The notes: generated by a model not told the origin, from the letters alone. A stretch of 64,000 nucleotides of DNA from Hymenobacter wooponensis (GCF_004745865.1 NZ_SRKZ01000008.1:142660-206659), one strand, 5' to 3'; counted from the stretch's first letter, positions 34,113 through 43,316 are shown. Numbers and translations: made by a program.

Positions 34113-35096
34113 CTAGCGCGACTTGGCGGCGTTGTGCAGAATCAGCTCGGCCACTTGGGTAGTGAGCGCCGGGGCGAGGGAATGGCCCATGCCCGGAATG
34201 AGCACAAACCGCGCGTTCGGGACGTTGCTGGCCACGTCCCGGCCGGCCTCAGGGGTCACCAGCGGGTCGGCGCTGCCGTGAATCACGATGGTCGGCACCC
34301 GAATGGTTTGCAGTTGCCGTTCCCGCCCCGCATAAAAACCAGCCAGCGAAGCGGCCCCCTGCCGGCTCAGCCCGTCCGGGTAGTACGCCCGCCGCACATC
34401 CCCGGCGACGGCGGCGTGGGCGCTCAGCGAATCCAGCGGGTACGAAGGGCCGCTGAGCGCCAGCAGGGCCCGCACCTCCCGCCGGATGTAGGCCGCCGTA
34501 TCGGCCGGGGGCCCCAGCGCCGGAACCCCGGCCAGTGCTTCCGGCCGGGCAACCAGGGGAAACCCAGCCTTGCCGCCCCCGGCCATGAGGCTGGCCAGCG
34601 TCAGCACTCGCCCGGGGTGATGGTAAGCTAGGCGCTGGGCAATCATGCCCCCCATCGAGGCCCCGACGACGTGGGCCCGGGCGATGCCCAGCGCCGCCAG
34701 CAAGCCCGCCGCATCGGTGGCCATGTCGTCGAGGGTATAGGGCAGCGGCGGCGGCGTATGGGCCTGCAGCGCCTGCCCGATAGCCGCCCAGTCGGGCAGG
34801 CCCGCCGGGGCCAGCTTGCTGGAAAGCCCCACGTCGCGATTGTCGAACCGAATCACCTGATAGCCCCGGCGGGCCAGGTAGTGGCAAAAGGGAGTGGGCC
34901 ACGCCGTCAGCTGACTGTTGGTCCCGGCAATCAGCAAGATGGCTTCCCGGTTAGGGGAGCCGAACCGCTCGTAGGCCAGGGTGAGGCCGTTGGCGACGAC
35001 CACTCCCCGTTGGAGCTGGGGCGGCCGATTCATCTGCGGCAGGCAGCCGCAAGCCCCCAGGCTGGCGGCTAGGCCAAGATAGAGCCAGGTTTTCAT
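34113..35096 (-). CDS. Alpha/beta hydrolase, predicted lipoprotein
   Basis: 327 residues. The N-terminus MKTWLYLGLAASLGACG contains a lipobox (SLGAC). The hydrolase core has oxyanion LLIAGTNSQLTAW, nucleophile elbow GASMGGMIA, Asp in VIHGSADPLVTPEAG and His in GMGHSLAPAL. It resembles the RsbQ/3-oxoadipate-lactonase group (FDNRDVGLSSK). It is the third gene of a minus-strand run: ECF sigma, membrane protein, hydrolase, with 21 bp before it. Confidence 0.9.
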   Translation of the reverse strand: MKTWLYLGLAASLGACGCLPQMNRPPQLQRGVVVANGLTLAYERFGSPNREAILLIAGTNSQLTAWPTPFCHYLARRGYQVIRFDNRDVGLSSKLAPAGLPDWAAIGQALQAHTPPPLPYTLDDMATDAAGLLAALGIARAHVVGASMGGMIAQRLAYHHPGRVLTLASLMAGGGKAGFPLVARPEALAGVPALGPPADTAAYIRREVRALLALSGPSYPLDSLSAHAAVAGDVRRAYYPDGLSRQGAASLAGFYAGRERQLQTIRVPTIVIHGSADPLVTPEAGRDVASNVPNARFVLIPGMGHSLAPALTTQVAELILHNAAKSR

Positions 35097-35117
35097 GGTG
35101 GTAAAGGAGCTATCGGG

Positions 35118-35738
35118 CTAGTGACTGAATTCCGCCAACAGGTCTTGCAACTGCCGCAGGGGCTGCTCGAAGTGGAGGCGATTCTCCCGCTGAATTGCCC
35201 ACCCACTCGCCAGCAAGGCCAGCAGGTAGGTAAGGAGAGCCCCCGTCGGGTGTTGCGGCACGCCCCCCGGCACGTAGAGCCGGAACACTAACCACACCCC
35301 CAGCGCGGTAGAAAGCGGGATGAGCAGGTATTCATAGCCGCGCTTGAACCGGTAGAAGGCGCGCAGGCCGTCGTATTGCTGCTGAATACCGGCCCGCAGG
35401 GAAGCCCCGCCGGCCCGCCGGGCCGGGCTGGCCCGGGCAATTCGCTTGAATTGCCGCAACAGCACGATCGTGAAGGGCAGGTAGAGCAGCGCCCCGCCCA
35501 AGCACAGCGCCTGCACCCCCAGCCCCCCCCAAAAGCGGATAAACACGTGACTCAACAGCCCGTACACGATAAGCTGGAGCATTAGCGAGGCCCAGAAGTA
35601 GTGCATGGCCCGGTTGACCTGCCGAGCGCCCCTGGCCTTGGTGATGGCCAGGAGCTGAGCCGGTTCCACCCGCTGCCCCCCCGCTGGCCCCGGCGCGCCC
35701 GTGGCCCATACGTGCTTAAGTTCATCCAGTGTCGACAT
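35118..35738 (-). CDS. Membrane protein co-encoded with an ECF sigma factor
   Basis: 206 residues. A soluble N-terminus (MSTLDELKHVWATGAPG, about 45 residues) precedes about four membrane helices in two pairs (about 45-100 and 140-180), then a C-terminal amphipathic tail. It starts 3 bp after the sigma gene stop, so they are translationally coupled. The layout, a short cytoplasmic N-terminus next to sigma plus helices, fits an anti-sigma-like regulator, but no zinc or ASD motif is visible; the role is inferred only from position. Confidence 0.8.
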   Translation of the reverse strand: MSTLDELKHVWATGAPGPAGGQRVEPAQLLAITKARGARQVNRAMHYFWASLMLQLIVYGLLSHVFIRFWGGLGVQALCLGGALLYLPFTIVLLRQFKRIARASPARRAGGASLRAGIQQQYDGLRAFYRFKRGYEYLLIPLSTALGVWLVFRLYVPGGVPQHPTGALLTYLLALLASGWAIQRENRLHFEQPLRQLQDLLAEFSH

Positions 35739-35741
35739 CGG

Positions 35742-36239
35742 TTAGAGAGTAGTAGGGTTGACGGGTAAACGCGACTTCAGTTCCTTTTTAATCCGCACCA
35801 GCCGAACGCTCACGTTGGTTTTCGACAGGCCCGTGATGGTGGCAATTTCCTCGTAGCTCAAGTCGTCCAGGTAGAGCAGCACAATGGCTTTGTTCAGGGG
35901 CGAGAGCAGCGCAATGGCCTCGAAGAGCTCCTGGATAGCCTGCTCCCGGTCATCGGGCGGCGGGTCGGGAATTTGTTCGTGCCAGGCCACCAGGGGGTTG
36001 GTTGGCCGTTTACGCGCCGTGCGCTGAGCCATCAGGGCGGTATTCAGGCACACGCGGTACATCCAGGTGGAGAACTTTGCCTGCCCCGTGAAAGACGGAT
36101 AGGACCGCCACAGCTGATAAATCATCTCCTGCACCAAATCGGCCCGCTCGTCCGGCTCGGGCTGATAGGCTTGCCCAATCCGGTAGGCAATGCCCAGGTG
36201 CTGGTTGAGCTGGGCAAGAAAGAGTTGCTCGGTGACCAT
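35742..36239 (-). CDS. RNA polymerase ECF-type sigma factor
   Basis: 165 residues. Region 2 (ADLVQEMIYQLWRSYPSFTG with FSTWMYRVCLNTAL) and region 4 (LSPLNKAIVLLYLDDLSYEE then TITGLSKTNVSVRLVRIKKE) are both complete. Spacing and sequence match Bacteroidota ECF sigma-70 proteins. It heads the operon with the membrane protein and the lipoprotein hydrolase. Target promoter unknown; no second copy of its own promoter was identified. Confidence 0.93.
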   Translation of the reverse strand: MVTEQLFLAQLNQHLGIAYRIGQAYQPEPDERADLVQEMIYQLWRSYPSFTGQAKFSTWMYRVCLNTALMAQRTARKRPTNPLVAWHEQIPDPPPDDREQAIQELFEAIALLSPLNKAIVLLYLDDLSYEEIATITGLSKTNVSVRLVRIKKELKSRLPVNPTTL

Positions 36240-36641
36240 GATGCTGAGTTGCGAGTGCCTTTTCTCCGTTAGTTGTCAACCGGACCAAAAAACTACAACA
36301 GCCGGCAGCGCCCCCCAAAAAGAAGCATCTACTTCTTTGCCTACCTAGTATGATTATAGGCCTCACCGTTCAGCCCAGCCAGGGAAATTGCCCGTAGTTT
36401 TTAGTCTTGCTGTCCGCAACGCGTCAACGACCACTAAACGTCGACTTACCAATTGACATAAGGGCTGACAAGCCGCTTGCTGGCCATAATAAAGCATGGC
36501 CAGCTCTAGTTTATACCTCTATCCCTATCCCTAGATAAACTACGGCTGTGCACTCGGTTTGCCGTTCGTACAGCTGCCTTGGAGAGGAAGAGGGAGTGCA
36601 GCACTGTCGGCCCACGATCTCCCTATTCATCTATTATCCTT
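36240..36641. other. Intergenic, no gene seen
   Basis: Upstream of the sigma factor; AT-richer from 36340 to 36550. No gene, repeat or clear terminator recognised. Must hold the sigma-operon promoter. Confidence 0.5.
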
Positions 36642-36917
36642 ATGCCCTTAGTAGTTATTTTTCTCGTGGCGGCCTGGCTGGTTCCGGTTCATACGGTTCT
36701 AGGCCAGCAGCGGGACGCGGACACTGCCACCCGCGCTCCGTCGGCGAGGTCAACCCCTACATTTTGGGGCGTCACAGTAGACCTTGGGTCTGCCACACTC
36801 GATGGGGACCAGCTCACCACCGTGTTTGCCCCCTACTCCGCCGCTTCCCTTTCGCGGGAGGGGTTTCGCAGGCCTTCCAGCTCGTCCTCAGTGACTAGGT
36901 GTTTGGCGCCGGCGCAT
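36642..36917 (+). pseudogene. Exported-protein 5' fragment, unrecognised
   Basis: The frame begins MPLVVIFLVAAWLVPVHTVL, a good signal peptide, then STPTFWGVTVDLGSATLDGD and LTTVFAPYSAASLSREGF before composition degenerates into Ser/Pro/Arg. The frame runs on into the convergent gene at 36918, which is better supported. Probably a truncated gene. Confidence 0.3.
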
Positions 36918-37364
36918 TTACAACTTCCACCAAGGCCTCTTTCGGTCCGACTTCTGCTGGTAGACTTCTTCCATTGGCTTCAGCTCGCCGTTTACGGGCA
37001 GGAGGACGGGACCCTCAAAACTGGGGTCGTAAAAGCCAACTTGATGCTTGAGTGCCAATCGGTGGGCCATTTCGTTGGCTTCCCCTGTCAGTGACCAGCT
37101 GAAAGCGGCATAGATAACCACGCGACCAATACTATAGTCTGTTTCATAAGCATTCGTGTGGTCATCGGTTGCGTGCATCCCGTTCAAATCCGGAAAGACC
37201 TGCTCCATGTCCAGAAGCCAAGCCCGAAGCTCAGGAGTGGTTATTGCCGGGTCGTTGTACCCATGATCCTCTGCCCATTCCGTTTGGCTTTCATACCAAA
37301 CCATAAACTCAGGCTTTGTTTTTGGCGCGGCTTCTTGGCTAAAAACCAGCAGGTCGTAGCTCAT
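36918..37364 (-). CDS. Conserved hypothetical protein
   Basis: 148 residues, hydrophilic, no signal peptide. MSYDLLVFSQEAAPKTKPEF and WYESQTEWAEDHGYNDP with TDYSIGRVVIYAAFSWS are recognisable features of an uncharacterised family found in many bacteria, often as lone accessory genes and sometimes near polymorphic toxins. Lower GC than the flanking core genes. Function unknown. Confidence 0.7.
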   Translation of the reverse strand: MSYDLLVFSQEAAPKTKPEFMVWYESQTEWAEDHGYNDPAITTPELRAWLLDMEQVFPDLNGMHATDDHTNAYETDYSIGRVVIYAAFSWSLTGEANEMAHRLALKHQVGFYDPSFEGPVLLPVNGELKPMEEVYQQKSDRKRPWWKL

Positions 37365-37540
37365 GCAGATATTACGGCTAAAGTACCACGCCGCGCGTAG
37401 CGGATGGTTGGACTACAACTTACCACTTTCCCTGGACCAGTCCGAGAAGCTAACGCTGTGATAACCCAAATGAGGAGGTGGCCTACGGAAGCTGCTATAA
37501 TGCCACGAGCGAATCCACCTGCGGGGCGCTCCACCCGTGG

Positions 37541-37807
37541 CTAAGCAACAATAGTCACGTCGGTGAAAATACGTCTTCTGCCCACTCGATACGTTTTGAT
37601 ATAGGCCAGTACCGTCTCAAACAGCCTGTACGTTTCCTCTTCTCCGTACGGGAAGTACAGGTTGGCGGCTTTACCAGCCACGATGCCTTCCGCACTATTC
37701 AACGCCCAGATTACACGGGCTTGCGGATACTTTATGGACGCAATAGTTATTTTCCCGAAACACGGTATCTGCTCGTTATTGAAATGAGCGATGGCGGAAA
37801 TTTTCAT
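37541..37807 (-). CDS. Hypothetical protein
   Basis: 88 residues if started at the ATG of MKISAIAHFNNEQIPCFG; the frame is open to 37909. Natural composition (ASIKYPQARVIWALNSAEGI, ANLYFPYGEEETYRLFETVL, AYIKTYRVGRRRIFTDVTI) and locally low GC support it. No known domain. Its start overlaps a plus-strand open frame; both may be remnants. Confidence 0.4.
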   Translation of the reverse strand: MKISAIAHFNNEQIPCFGKITIASIKYPQARVIWALNSAEGIVAGKAANLYFPYGEEETYRLFETVLAYIKTYRVGRRRIFTDVTIVA

Positions 37808-38177
37808 GCGGCAATATGAGCCCGTTAACATTGTTACGATTCCACGGGGACTGCTAGCGGGGTGCTGCACTTCTCCGGCATCCCCCTTTCGCTTTGCCCC
37901 TTCTTTCACGTCTTACTCCGACGGAGGGTTACCCGCTACGCAAGGAGCCACTCTTTATCAGATCACCACCTGCCGGCTGACCGACACCTTACTGGCACTG
38001 CACTTTCAGGTCAAGAGGCCGGATGCGGGCCCCCACGTTATTCGGCTTGCCATTACCTATGAGGCGGAAACGATTGACTACCAAACGGCTCTGAACTCAT
38101 TCTTACCGCCCCCAGAGCCGGAGCCTCCGTACTATCGGGAAGTGGTGAGCTCGGCCAGCGGCCAGCATGCTCACTAG
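37791..38177 (+). CDS. Hypothetical protein or gene remnant
   Basis: 128 residues open. The second half is convincing (YQITTCRLTDTLLALHFQVK, GPHVIRLAITYEAETIDYQT, SFLPPPEPEPPYYREVV), the first part less so. The downstream stretch 38259-38408 continues with sensible sequence in another frame, suggesting one decayed gene. Confidence 0.35.
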   Translation: MAEIFMRQYEPVNIVTIPRGLLAGCCTSPASPFRFAPSFTSYSDGGLPATQGATLYQITTCRLTDTLLALHFQVKRPDAGPHVIRLAITYEAETIDYQTALNSFLPPPEPEPPYYREVVSSASGQHAH

Positions 38178-38258
38178 CGAGGCTAGTGGGCTACCGGAAG
38201 CCAGCGCCGCAGATTGCGTTTACCGCCCCCGCCCATTGACAGTCATGTCCAGCGGTAG

Positions 38259-38408
38259 TACTATCGGGTCCGCATTGGCGAGGCCGACTTCCTGTTTTTC
38301 AATACTGGGGATGAAGGCTACTATACGATCAACCAAAGGGAGGAGGTCCTCGCCCAGGATAGTTATGCGTGCCAGTGGAGTGAGCAGTTGCCTTCCCACC
38401 AACCATAG
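38259..38408 (+). pseudogene. Gene remnant, unrecognised
   Basis: Reads YYRVRIGEADFLFFNTGDEG then YYTINQREEVLAQDSYACQW before a stop; no start codon. Natural composition but no known family. Possibly the 3' end of the frame at 37791 after frameshift. Confidence 0.35.
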
Positions 38409-38453
38409 AGCCCAGCTACGGTAGTTCACTGAACCCTCTAGGGTTAGCCGTTG

Positions 38454-41186
38454 CTAGTAGGGTCCGATCAACAGCTTCTGGTGCTGGACGGGCCCCTGGG
38501 CGGGGTGCAGGGTGAGGTGGTAGAGGCCCTTGGCCAGCCCCGGCGCCTGCACCGGCACCTGATTGTCGCCGGCCCGTAAAAGTACCTTTTGCCGCAGCAC
38601 CACCCGCCCCAGTCCATCGCGCAGCGTGAGCTGGGCCGTTTGAACCTGCGTGCTGCGGCAGCTCACCGTGAACTCGCCCGCACTGGGGTTAGGGTACACG
38701 CCCACCGCTTCGCTCGGTTGCCGCCCTTGGGGGGCGGCAACCTGCCGCATCGCGGGTGCGCGGCTCACCGGGCTGCTCGCCTCGGCGGCGGGCAGCACCT
38801 CGATGGCGGACACCTTAGGCTGGTCCACGCCGCCCTCGGCTGGCAGGGCGCTAAAATCCAAGTTCAGCTCCCCGTCCGTGAGGGTAACCAGGAAGGTCTC
38901 GGTGGTAGCGGTATTGGCCCCCACTTTTTGGTAGATGTCGTAGTTGTCGAGCACCTTGGTGCCTTCCGCACTTACATCGAATACCCGCTGCCCCGGCTGG
39001 GTCCAGTAAATTTCCGCAAAGTGTAGCACGACCTGGTAGCGCCCGTTGGGGACGGGCAGGGTGTAGCTTAAGTAACCGTTGGTGCCGTAGCGCTCGGTTT
39101 GGTACAGGGCATCATCGGCCGCCACGGCAATGGCGGCCGTGGTGCGGTAGGTGTTGCCGTGGCTAGGCCCGTAGTAGGCGTCGGCGGCGAAGTTCCCGCG
39201 GGCCGTGGCCAGGGCGCCGCCGCCGGCATTCAGCTGGTAGGTGGGGGTCAGCGGGTGCACCTCCAGGGCCGCGAGCTTGGGCTGATCAATCCCCCCCTCC
39301 GCGGCCAGGGCGGATAGGTCCAGGTTGAGCATGCCGTCGGTGACGTGGACGGAGAATGTCTCCGTGGTGGCCGTGTTGACGCCCACCTGGGCAACAATGT
39401 CGTAGTCCTCGAGCACCAACTGCTTTTCCAGGTGCACGTCAAACCGGCGTTGCCCCGGCTGGGTCCAGTAGATCTCGGCTAGGTGCAGCACCACTTGGTA
39501 AGTACCATTTGGTACGGGCAGGGCGTAGCTCAGGTATCCGTTGGTGCCGTAGCGCTCGGTTTCGTACAGGGCAACCTCCGACGTCCCGGCAAGCCGGGCG
39601 GTAGTGCGGTAAGTGTTGCCCGGCGTAGGAGCATAGAACTGATCGGCCACAAACGTACCGAGCATGGTGCTCACCGTTGCGCCGCCGGCATTGATGCGGT
39701 AGTGGGTAGGTAAGGGCGCCGTAGCCGGGTTAAGCCGGATGCTGGCTGAGCCCCCGCTTCCGCTGCTTGCGTTGGCCGTCGCGAAGTCCAGCGTGCCGTC
39801 CCCATCCAGGTCGCCCACCGCAATGGCCCGGGGGCTTTCGGGCACCACCATAGTCTGGTCGCCACTGAAGTTGCCCAGGCCATCGTTGCGCCGCAGGCTC
39901 ACGGAGTTAGGAAACCCGCCCGCCAGCAAATCCAAGTCGCCATCCCCATCCACATCCCCCAAGGCCTCGAACACGGCGAAAGAGCCTAGGTTGACAAATC
40001 GGCTGCCGCCGAATGCGCCTTGTCCGTCGTTGAACACCACCGTAACGGTGCTGCCGGTATTGGCGGCCACCACATCCAGGTCGCCGTCCCCATCCACATC
40101 CCCCAGCAGCAAGCCCCCGGGCATGGTGGCAATATCTAGGCTCTGACCGGTGCTGGCAAACGAACCCTGCCCGATATTCAGGCGCACATCAATGAGCCCA
40201 TTGCGGCCGCTCGCCAGCAGGTCCAGGGCCCCGTCGTTGTTAACGTCCCCTAGCACCACCGTCGAGGCGTTCAGGCTCACGGGCACTATGGGGCCTTCGC
40301 TGAAGCCAGCGCGGCCGTTATTTAGCCTTACCCGCACGACCGTGCTGGGCGCTGGCCCACTACTTGTCGCGCCTTCGGTCACTACATCCAGGTCGCCATC
40401 CCCATCCACATCGCCTAACGCCGCGCCGCCCAGGCCCGCTGGTTCCAGAGAACCGAAGTTCCCCCCGCTGTTTAAGCGCACGCCTCCCCGGGTTACCAGG
40501 TCCAGGTCGCCATCGTTGTCCAAATCGCCCAGCAGCAGTTTGCCCGCACTGCTACCGGGTATTTCCTGGCCGTTAGCAAAAGTGCCATTGCCCTTATTCA
40601 GGCGAACACTAACGGTGTTTTCGGGACCCGTACTGACCGCATTTACGGCTAGCAAGTCCAGATCACCGTCGTTATCGATGTCGCCTAGGGCGAGACTAAA
40701 CGGGTTGCTCAGCGGCACGTCGGGTTGGCTGCTGAACAGGCCCGTACTGGGGGCGGTGGCCGACGTAAACTGGAATACGTAGGGACGGGCTAGATTCTGC
40801 TGGCTGCTACTCTGCACGGCGCTAGTCACGGTTGCGGAAACAACCTCCCCGGCCTTGAAGGGTACTGTGGGGCGGTACGTGAGCGTGTTGCCACTGACTG
40901 CGGGAGTCCCTTGTTTGTAGCCGCCCGCCTGTGAGCTGAACACGGCAAGCGCGGCCGCGGTAGTCGAACTGTGGCTTAAAGGCTGGCTGAACCCCACCGA
41001 CACCGCCGTCGTGGGGGGAGCGGCTAACGCGTTGCGGGTAGGCGTCCACCCCGTGGGCGCTAGCTCTTGGGCGCAGGCGGTGTCCGCTAAGAAGATAACT
41101 AAACTTAACAGTCCCAGGTGCCCTCCCCGGAGGAAGAAGGCAGGGGCAGTAGCCACCGGACGAATAGCAGGACGAATAGCAGGCAT
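38454..41186 (-). CDS. T9SS-secreted FG-GAP/VCBS repeat protein with two malectin-like domains
   Basis: 910 residues with an N-terminal signal region ending ADTACAQ. Order: Ig-like domain (about 43-145, PTTAVSVGFSQPLSHSS), seven or so FG-GAP calcium repeats (about 155-480; LGDIDNDGDLDLLAV, LGDVDGDGDLDVVT), two malectin-like carbohydrate-binding domains (about 490-640 and 645-795; YRINAGGATV and YQLNAGGGAL, each with GNTYRTTA and YWTQPGQR), and a C-terminal T9SS type A sorting domain (GVYPNPSAGEFTV to KLLIGPY). It should be surface-attached or secreted and bind glycans; no catalytic domain is visible. Confidence 0.9.
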   Translation of the reverse strand: MPAIRPAIRPVATAPAFFLRGGHLGLLSLVIFLADTACAQELAPTGWTPTRNALAAPPTTAVSVGFSQPLSHSSTTAAALAVFSSQAGGYKQGTPAVSGNTLTYRPTVPFKAGEVVSATVTSAVQSSSQQNLARPYVFQFTSATAPSTGLFSSQPDVPLSNPFSLALGDIDNDGDLDLLAVNAVSTGPENTVSVRLNKGNGTFANGQEIPGSSAGKLLLGDLDNDGDLDLVTRGGVRLNSGGNFGSLEPAGLGGAALGDVDGDGDLDVVTEGATSSGPAPSTVVRVRLNNGRAGFSEGPIVPVSLNASTVVLGDVNNDGALDLLASGRNGLIDVRLNIGQGSFASTGQSLDIATMPGGLLLGDVDGDGDLDVVAANTGSTVTVVFNDGQGAFGGSRFVNLGSFAVFEALGDVDGDGDLDLLAGGFPNSVSLRRNDGLGNFSGDQTMVVPESPRAIAVGDLDGDGTLDFATANASSGSGGSASIRLNPATAPLPTHYRINAGGATVSTMLGTFVADQFYAPTPGNTYRTTARLAGTSEVALYETERYGTNGYLSYALPVPNGTYQVVLHLAEIYWTQPGQRRFDVHLEKQLVLEDYDIVAQVGVNTATTETFSVHVTDGMLNLDLSALAAEGGIDQPKLAALEVHPLTPTYQLNAGGGALATARGNFAADAYYGPSHGNTYRTTAAIAVAADDALYQTERYGTNGYLSYTLPVPNGRYQVVLHFAEIYWTQPGQRVFDVSAEGTKVLDNYDIYQKVGANTATTETFLVTLTDGELNLDFSALPAEGGVDQPKVSAIEVLPAAEASSPVSRAPAMRQVAAPQGRQPSEAVGVYPNPSAGEFTVSCRSTQVQTAQLTLRDGLGRVVLRQKVLLRAGDNQVPVQAPGLAKGLYHLTLHPAQGPVQHQKLLIGPY

Positions 41187-41798
41187 AGGATGACGGTAGT
41201 ACCAGGCAAGGGCAAGCCCGCACCGTGGGGCCGGCCCTCTTCCAGCAGGTAGAAATAGGTGGCGCCAGATAGCAACCCACTAAAACTACTAGTTAATATT
41301 CAAATAGTTAAATAAATATTTAACCCATTACGCATGCTTATGGGGGCCACCCCCAGGCTGGTGATGGAGTGAGGCGTACGGTAGGGCGCGGAGTTGTTTG
41401 GCCCGCCAGCGCAGCGTAAGCCGGTGGCGCCCCGTGGCCGGCCGCTACCGGCACTTGGTTTATTCCTGCTTGCCGGAGCACTACCCGGCCCAGCCTGTTG
41501 GTCAGCAGCAACTGCGCGGTTTACCCCGGGGTATCTGCCCGAAATTGCGCTTAAACCTAGCCAGGCCACGGCCACTCAGGCACGCAAACTGCGTTAGGGC
41601 AAGGTTAAACGGGAAATGGTGAATAATGAACGGCGCTAAGTCCGGCCGGCTAAAACCAGCCACGTTATCGATTATCGGTTTACGCCACACGCAAGCGCGG
41701 CTGCTCAGCAACAGTCTACCTTCCGCTAACGCGTTTTCTCCCCGGCCGAGCCGGCCTAGTTGGAAAGCGGGCGACCAGACTTCTACCTTCGCCGCCTG
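41187..41798. other. Intergenic, nothing recognised
   Basis: 612 bp. AT-rich upstream of the T9SS gene (41280-41335), which probably holds its promoter. Open frames at 41394-41622 have no recognisable motif. Confidence 0.5.
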
Positions 41799-42404
41799 AT
41801 GATGGATATGCCTCGCTTTTCAGTCTCCTACGGCCGCATTCGGTTGCGCCCCTTGCTGCCGACCGACCACCCGTCCTTCGCCACCTACCGGGCCGATCCG
41901 CAGGTGGCCCGCTACCAGGGCTTTGCCCCGTACACCGCGGCCGACGCGGCCGCGTTTATCGAAGCCAATGCGCAAACGCCCATTCCGCCCGAGCCGGGGC
42001 AGTGGGTGCAGCTCGCCCTCACGCGGGCGGCGGATGGGGTTTTATTGGGCGACTGCGCCCTGCACCGGCAGGCCGCGGAGCCTCGGTTTGGGGAGTTTGG
42101 CATTACGCTGGCTCCCGCCTGGCAGGGGCAGGGCTACGCCCGCGAGGCGGTGCTGGCCCTGCTGGGCTACTGTTTCGAAGAGCTCGTCCTGCACCGGGTC
42201 CTGGCGCTCACCGACGTGCGCAACCAGGGCTGCGTGCACCTGCTGGAAAGCGTCGGGATGCGGCGCGAAGCGCATTTCCAGCACAACGGGTGGTATAAAG
42301 GCGAGTGGTGCGACGAGCTGCAATACGCCTTGCTGGCCACCGAGTGGGCCCAACGGAGTACACCCGCTTCACCAGACGAAAAAATAGGCGCCCCAAACCC
42401 GTGA
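41799..42404 (+). CDS. GNAT-family N-acetyltransferase (RimJ/RimL type)
   Basis: About 201 residues from ATG 41799 (ATG 41808 equally possible). Acetyltransferase_3 layout: IRLRPLLPTDHPSFATYRAD, ADGVLLGDCALHRQ, EFGITLAPAWQGQGYAREAV with the acetyl-CoA loop Q-G-Q-G-Y-A, and LHRVLALTDVRNQGCVHLLE. Such enzymes acetylate ribosomal-protein N-termini or small amines. Alone between non-coding stretches; substrate unknown. Confidence 0.92.
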   Translation: MMDMPRFSVSYGRIRLRPLLPTDHPSFATYRADPQVARYQGFAPYTAADAAAFIEANAQTPIPPEPGQWVQLALTRAADGVLLGDCALHRQAAEPRFGEFGITLAPAWQGQGYAREAVLALLGYCFEELVLHRVLALTDVRNQGCVHLLESVGMRREAHFQHNGWYKGEWCDELQYALLATEWAQRSTPASPDEKIGAPNP

Positions 42405-42735
42405 GGCGGTTATCCCGGTTTGGGCTCGAGACCGCACGAGATGATAGGCCGGGCCGAAAAATCGTCGCAGCGCGGGCAGCTTACGCCTTAAGCTGAAGCG
42501 GCCCCGCTAGCCCCCGCGTACTCTGCTGGCCTAGGTCCAGCCTTCAATTCCGGAAAAACAAGCTAGCAGAGCTATTCCACGGGGGCCCGGTCTAGGGCGT
42601 GGCCTTACCAAGGCCTCGCTTCCATCCTTGGGTGCAAATAGCGCGGGGCTGACTACTGGGGGCGAGGGTACTGAGCACCCGCGGGCGCAAAAAGCCGTTG
42701 CCTACGATGAAAAATTCCGGCGGCTGGCTCGGTAA
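42405..42735. other. Decayed DNA, nothing recognised
   Basis: About 330 bp. A frame near 42690-42735 (AVAYDEKFRRLAR) ends in a stop immediately before, and in frame with, the Abi_C-like fragment; it may be part of the same lost gene. Confidence 0.4.
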
Positions 42736-43128
42736 GTACTAGAGACTATTGAAAAAGGCGCGTCAGCTACGGGCCTCGACCGGCGGCCGGCCGGCCCGAG
42801 CAACTATTTCCGGCAATTGCGCAGTAAACACGGGCCTACCCCTACCCGGGAGGAAAAGCTAAATGCCGTTCACAGACGAGGGGAGAGTGCTCGAAGGCAC
42901 TGGAAAATCCACTCGGATAAGGCGCTGAAGATTCTGAAGTATTCCATCAGCCTGCAATCGGCCTTCCATGCTGTTCGCAATAATAGGAGCCTGGCCCCCG
43001 ACAACCGGCAGCGTAACCGGCAGGAGAGCGTACTGCTTATCAAGAATATATCGGCGCTCGTCAAGTTCGTGGAATCCATCGAGGAAGCCCCCGCAGCCAC
43101 CCAAGACGAAAGCGCTAAACGCACCTGA
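42736..43128 (+). pseudogene. Abortive-infection family protein, C-terminal (Abi_C-like) fragment
   Basis: About 130 codons open, no start codon (first alternative TTG at 42817). LRSKHGPTPTREEKL is followed by ALKILKYSISLQSAFHAVRN and NRSLAPDN, then ESVLLIKNISALVKFVESIE. The 'vRNn-SlAhDN' plus 'LnkeEslLI--is--irFiesiE' pattern is the C-terminal domain of Abi-type phage-defence proteins. The usual AHDN is APDN here. A good terminator follows at 43152, consistent with the true 3' end of a gene whose 5' part is gone. Confidence 0.6.
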
Positions 43129-43151
43129 TACCAGGTGCCAGAAAAGAACAA

Positions 43152-43184
43152 AAACCGCATTCACAGCCTGTAAATGCGGTTTCT
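43152..43184 (+). terminator. Intrinsic terminator after the Abi_C-like fragment
   Basis: AAACCGCATT (43152-43161) pairs with AATGCGGTTT (43173-43182) over an 11-nt loop, with short A and T flanks; 23 bp after the stop codon. Confidence 0.8.
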
Positions 43185-43237
43185 TATGCGTATCTTAGGG
43201 GTAACGCACGGTATCCACCCCGCCAACTCGGTTGCCT

Positions 43238-43312
43238 ATGAACGGCGAAACCCTGGGGGCTGGGGGGCCTCCAGGGTTTCAAGAAGTGGGTGCAGCTACA
43301 CCCTACTTCTAA
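43238..43312 (+). CDS. Possible 24-residue leader peptide overlapping a hairpin
   Basis: ATG 43238 to TAA 43310-43312 encodes MNGETLGAGGPPGFQEVGAA then TPYF. Its stop lies 4 bp before the ATG of the 43-residue membrane protein, so ribosomes finishing here could start there. A 10-bp perfect hairpin (43247-43256 with 43271-43280, extendable to 13 bp) lies inside it. It may be a translated leader or chance. Confidence 0.3.
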   Translation: MNGETLGAGGPPGFQEVGAATPYF

Positions 43313-43316
43313 CGCA

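Noticed and set aside
41394..41622. Overlapping short plus-strand frames before the GNAT gene
   Set aside because: No start context, no motif and inconsistent composition.
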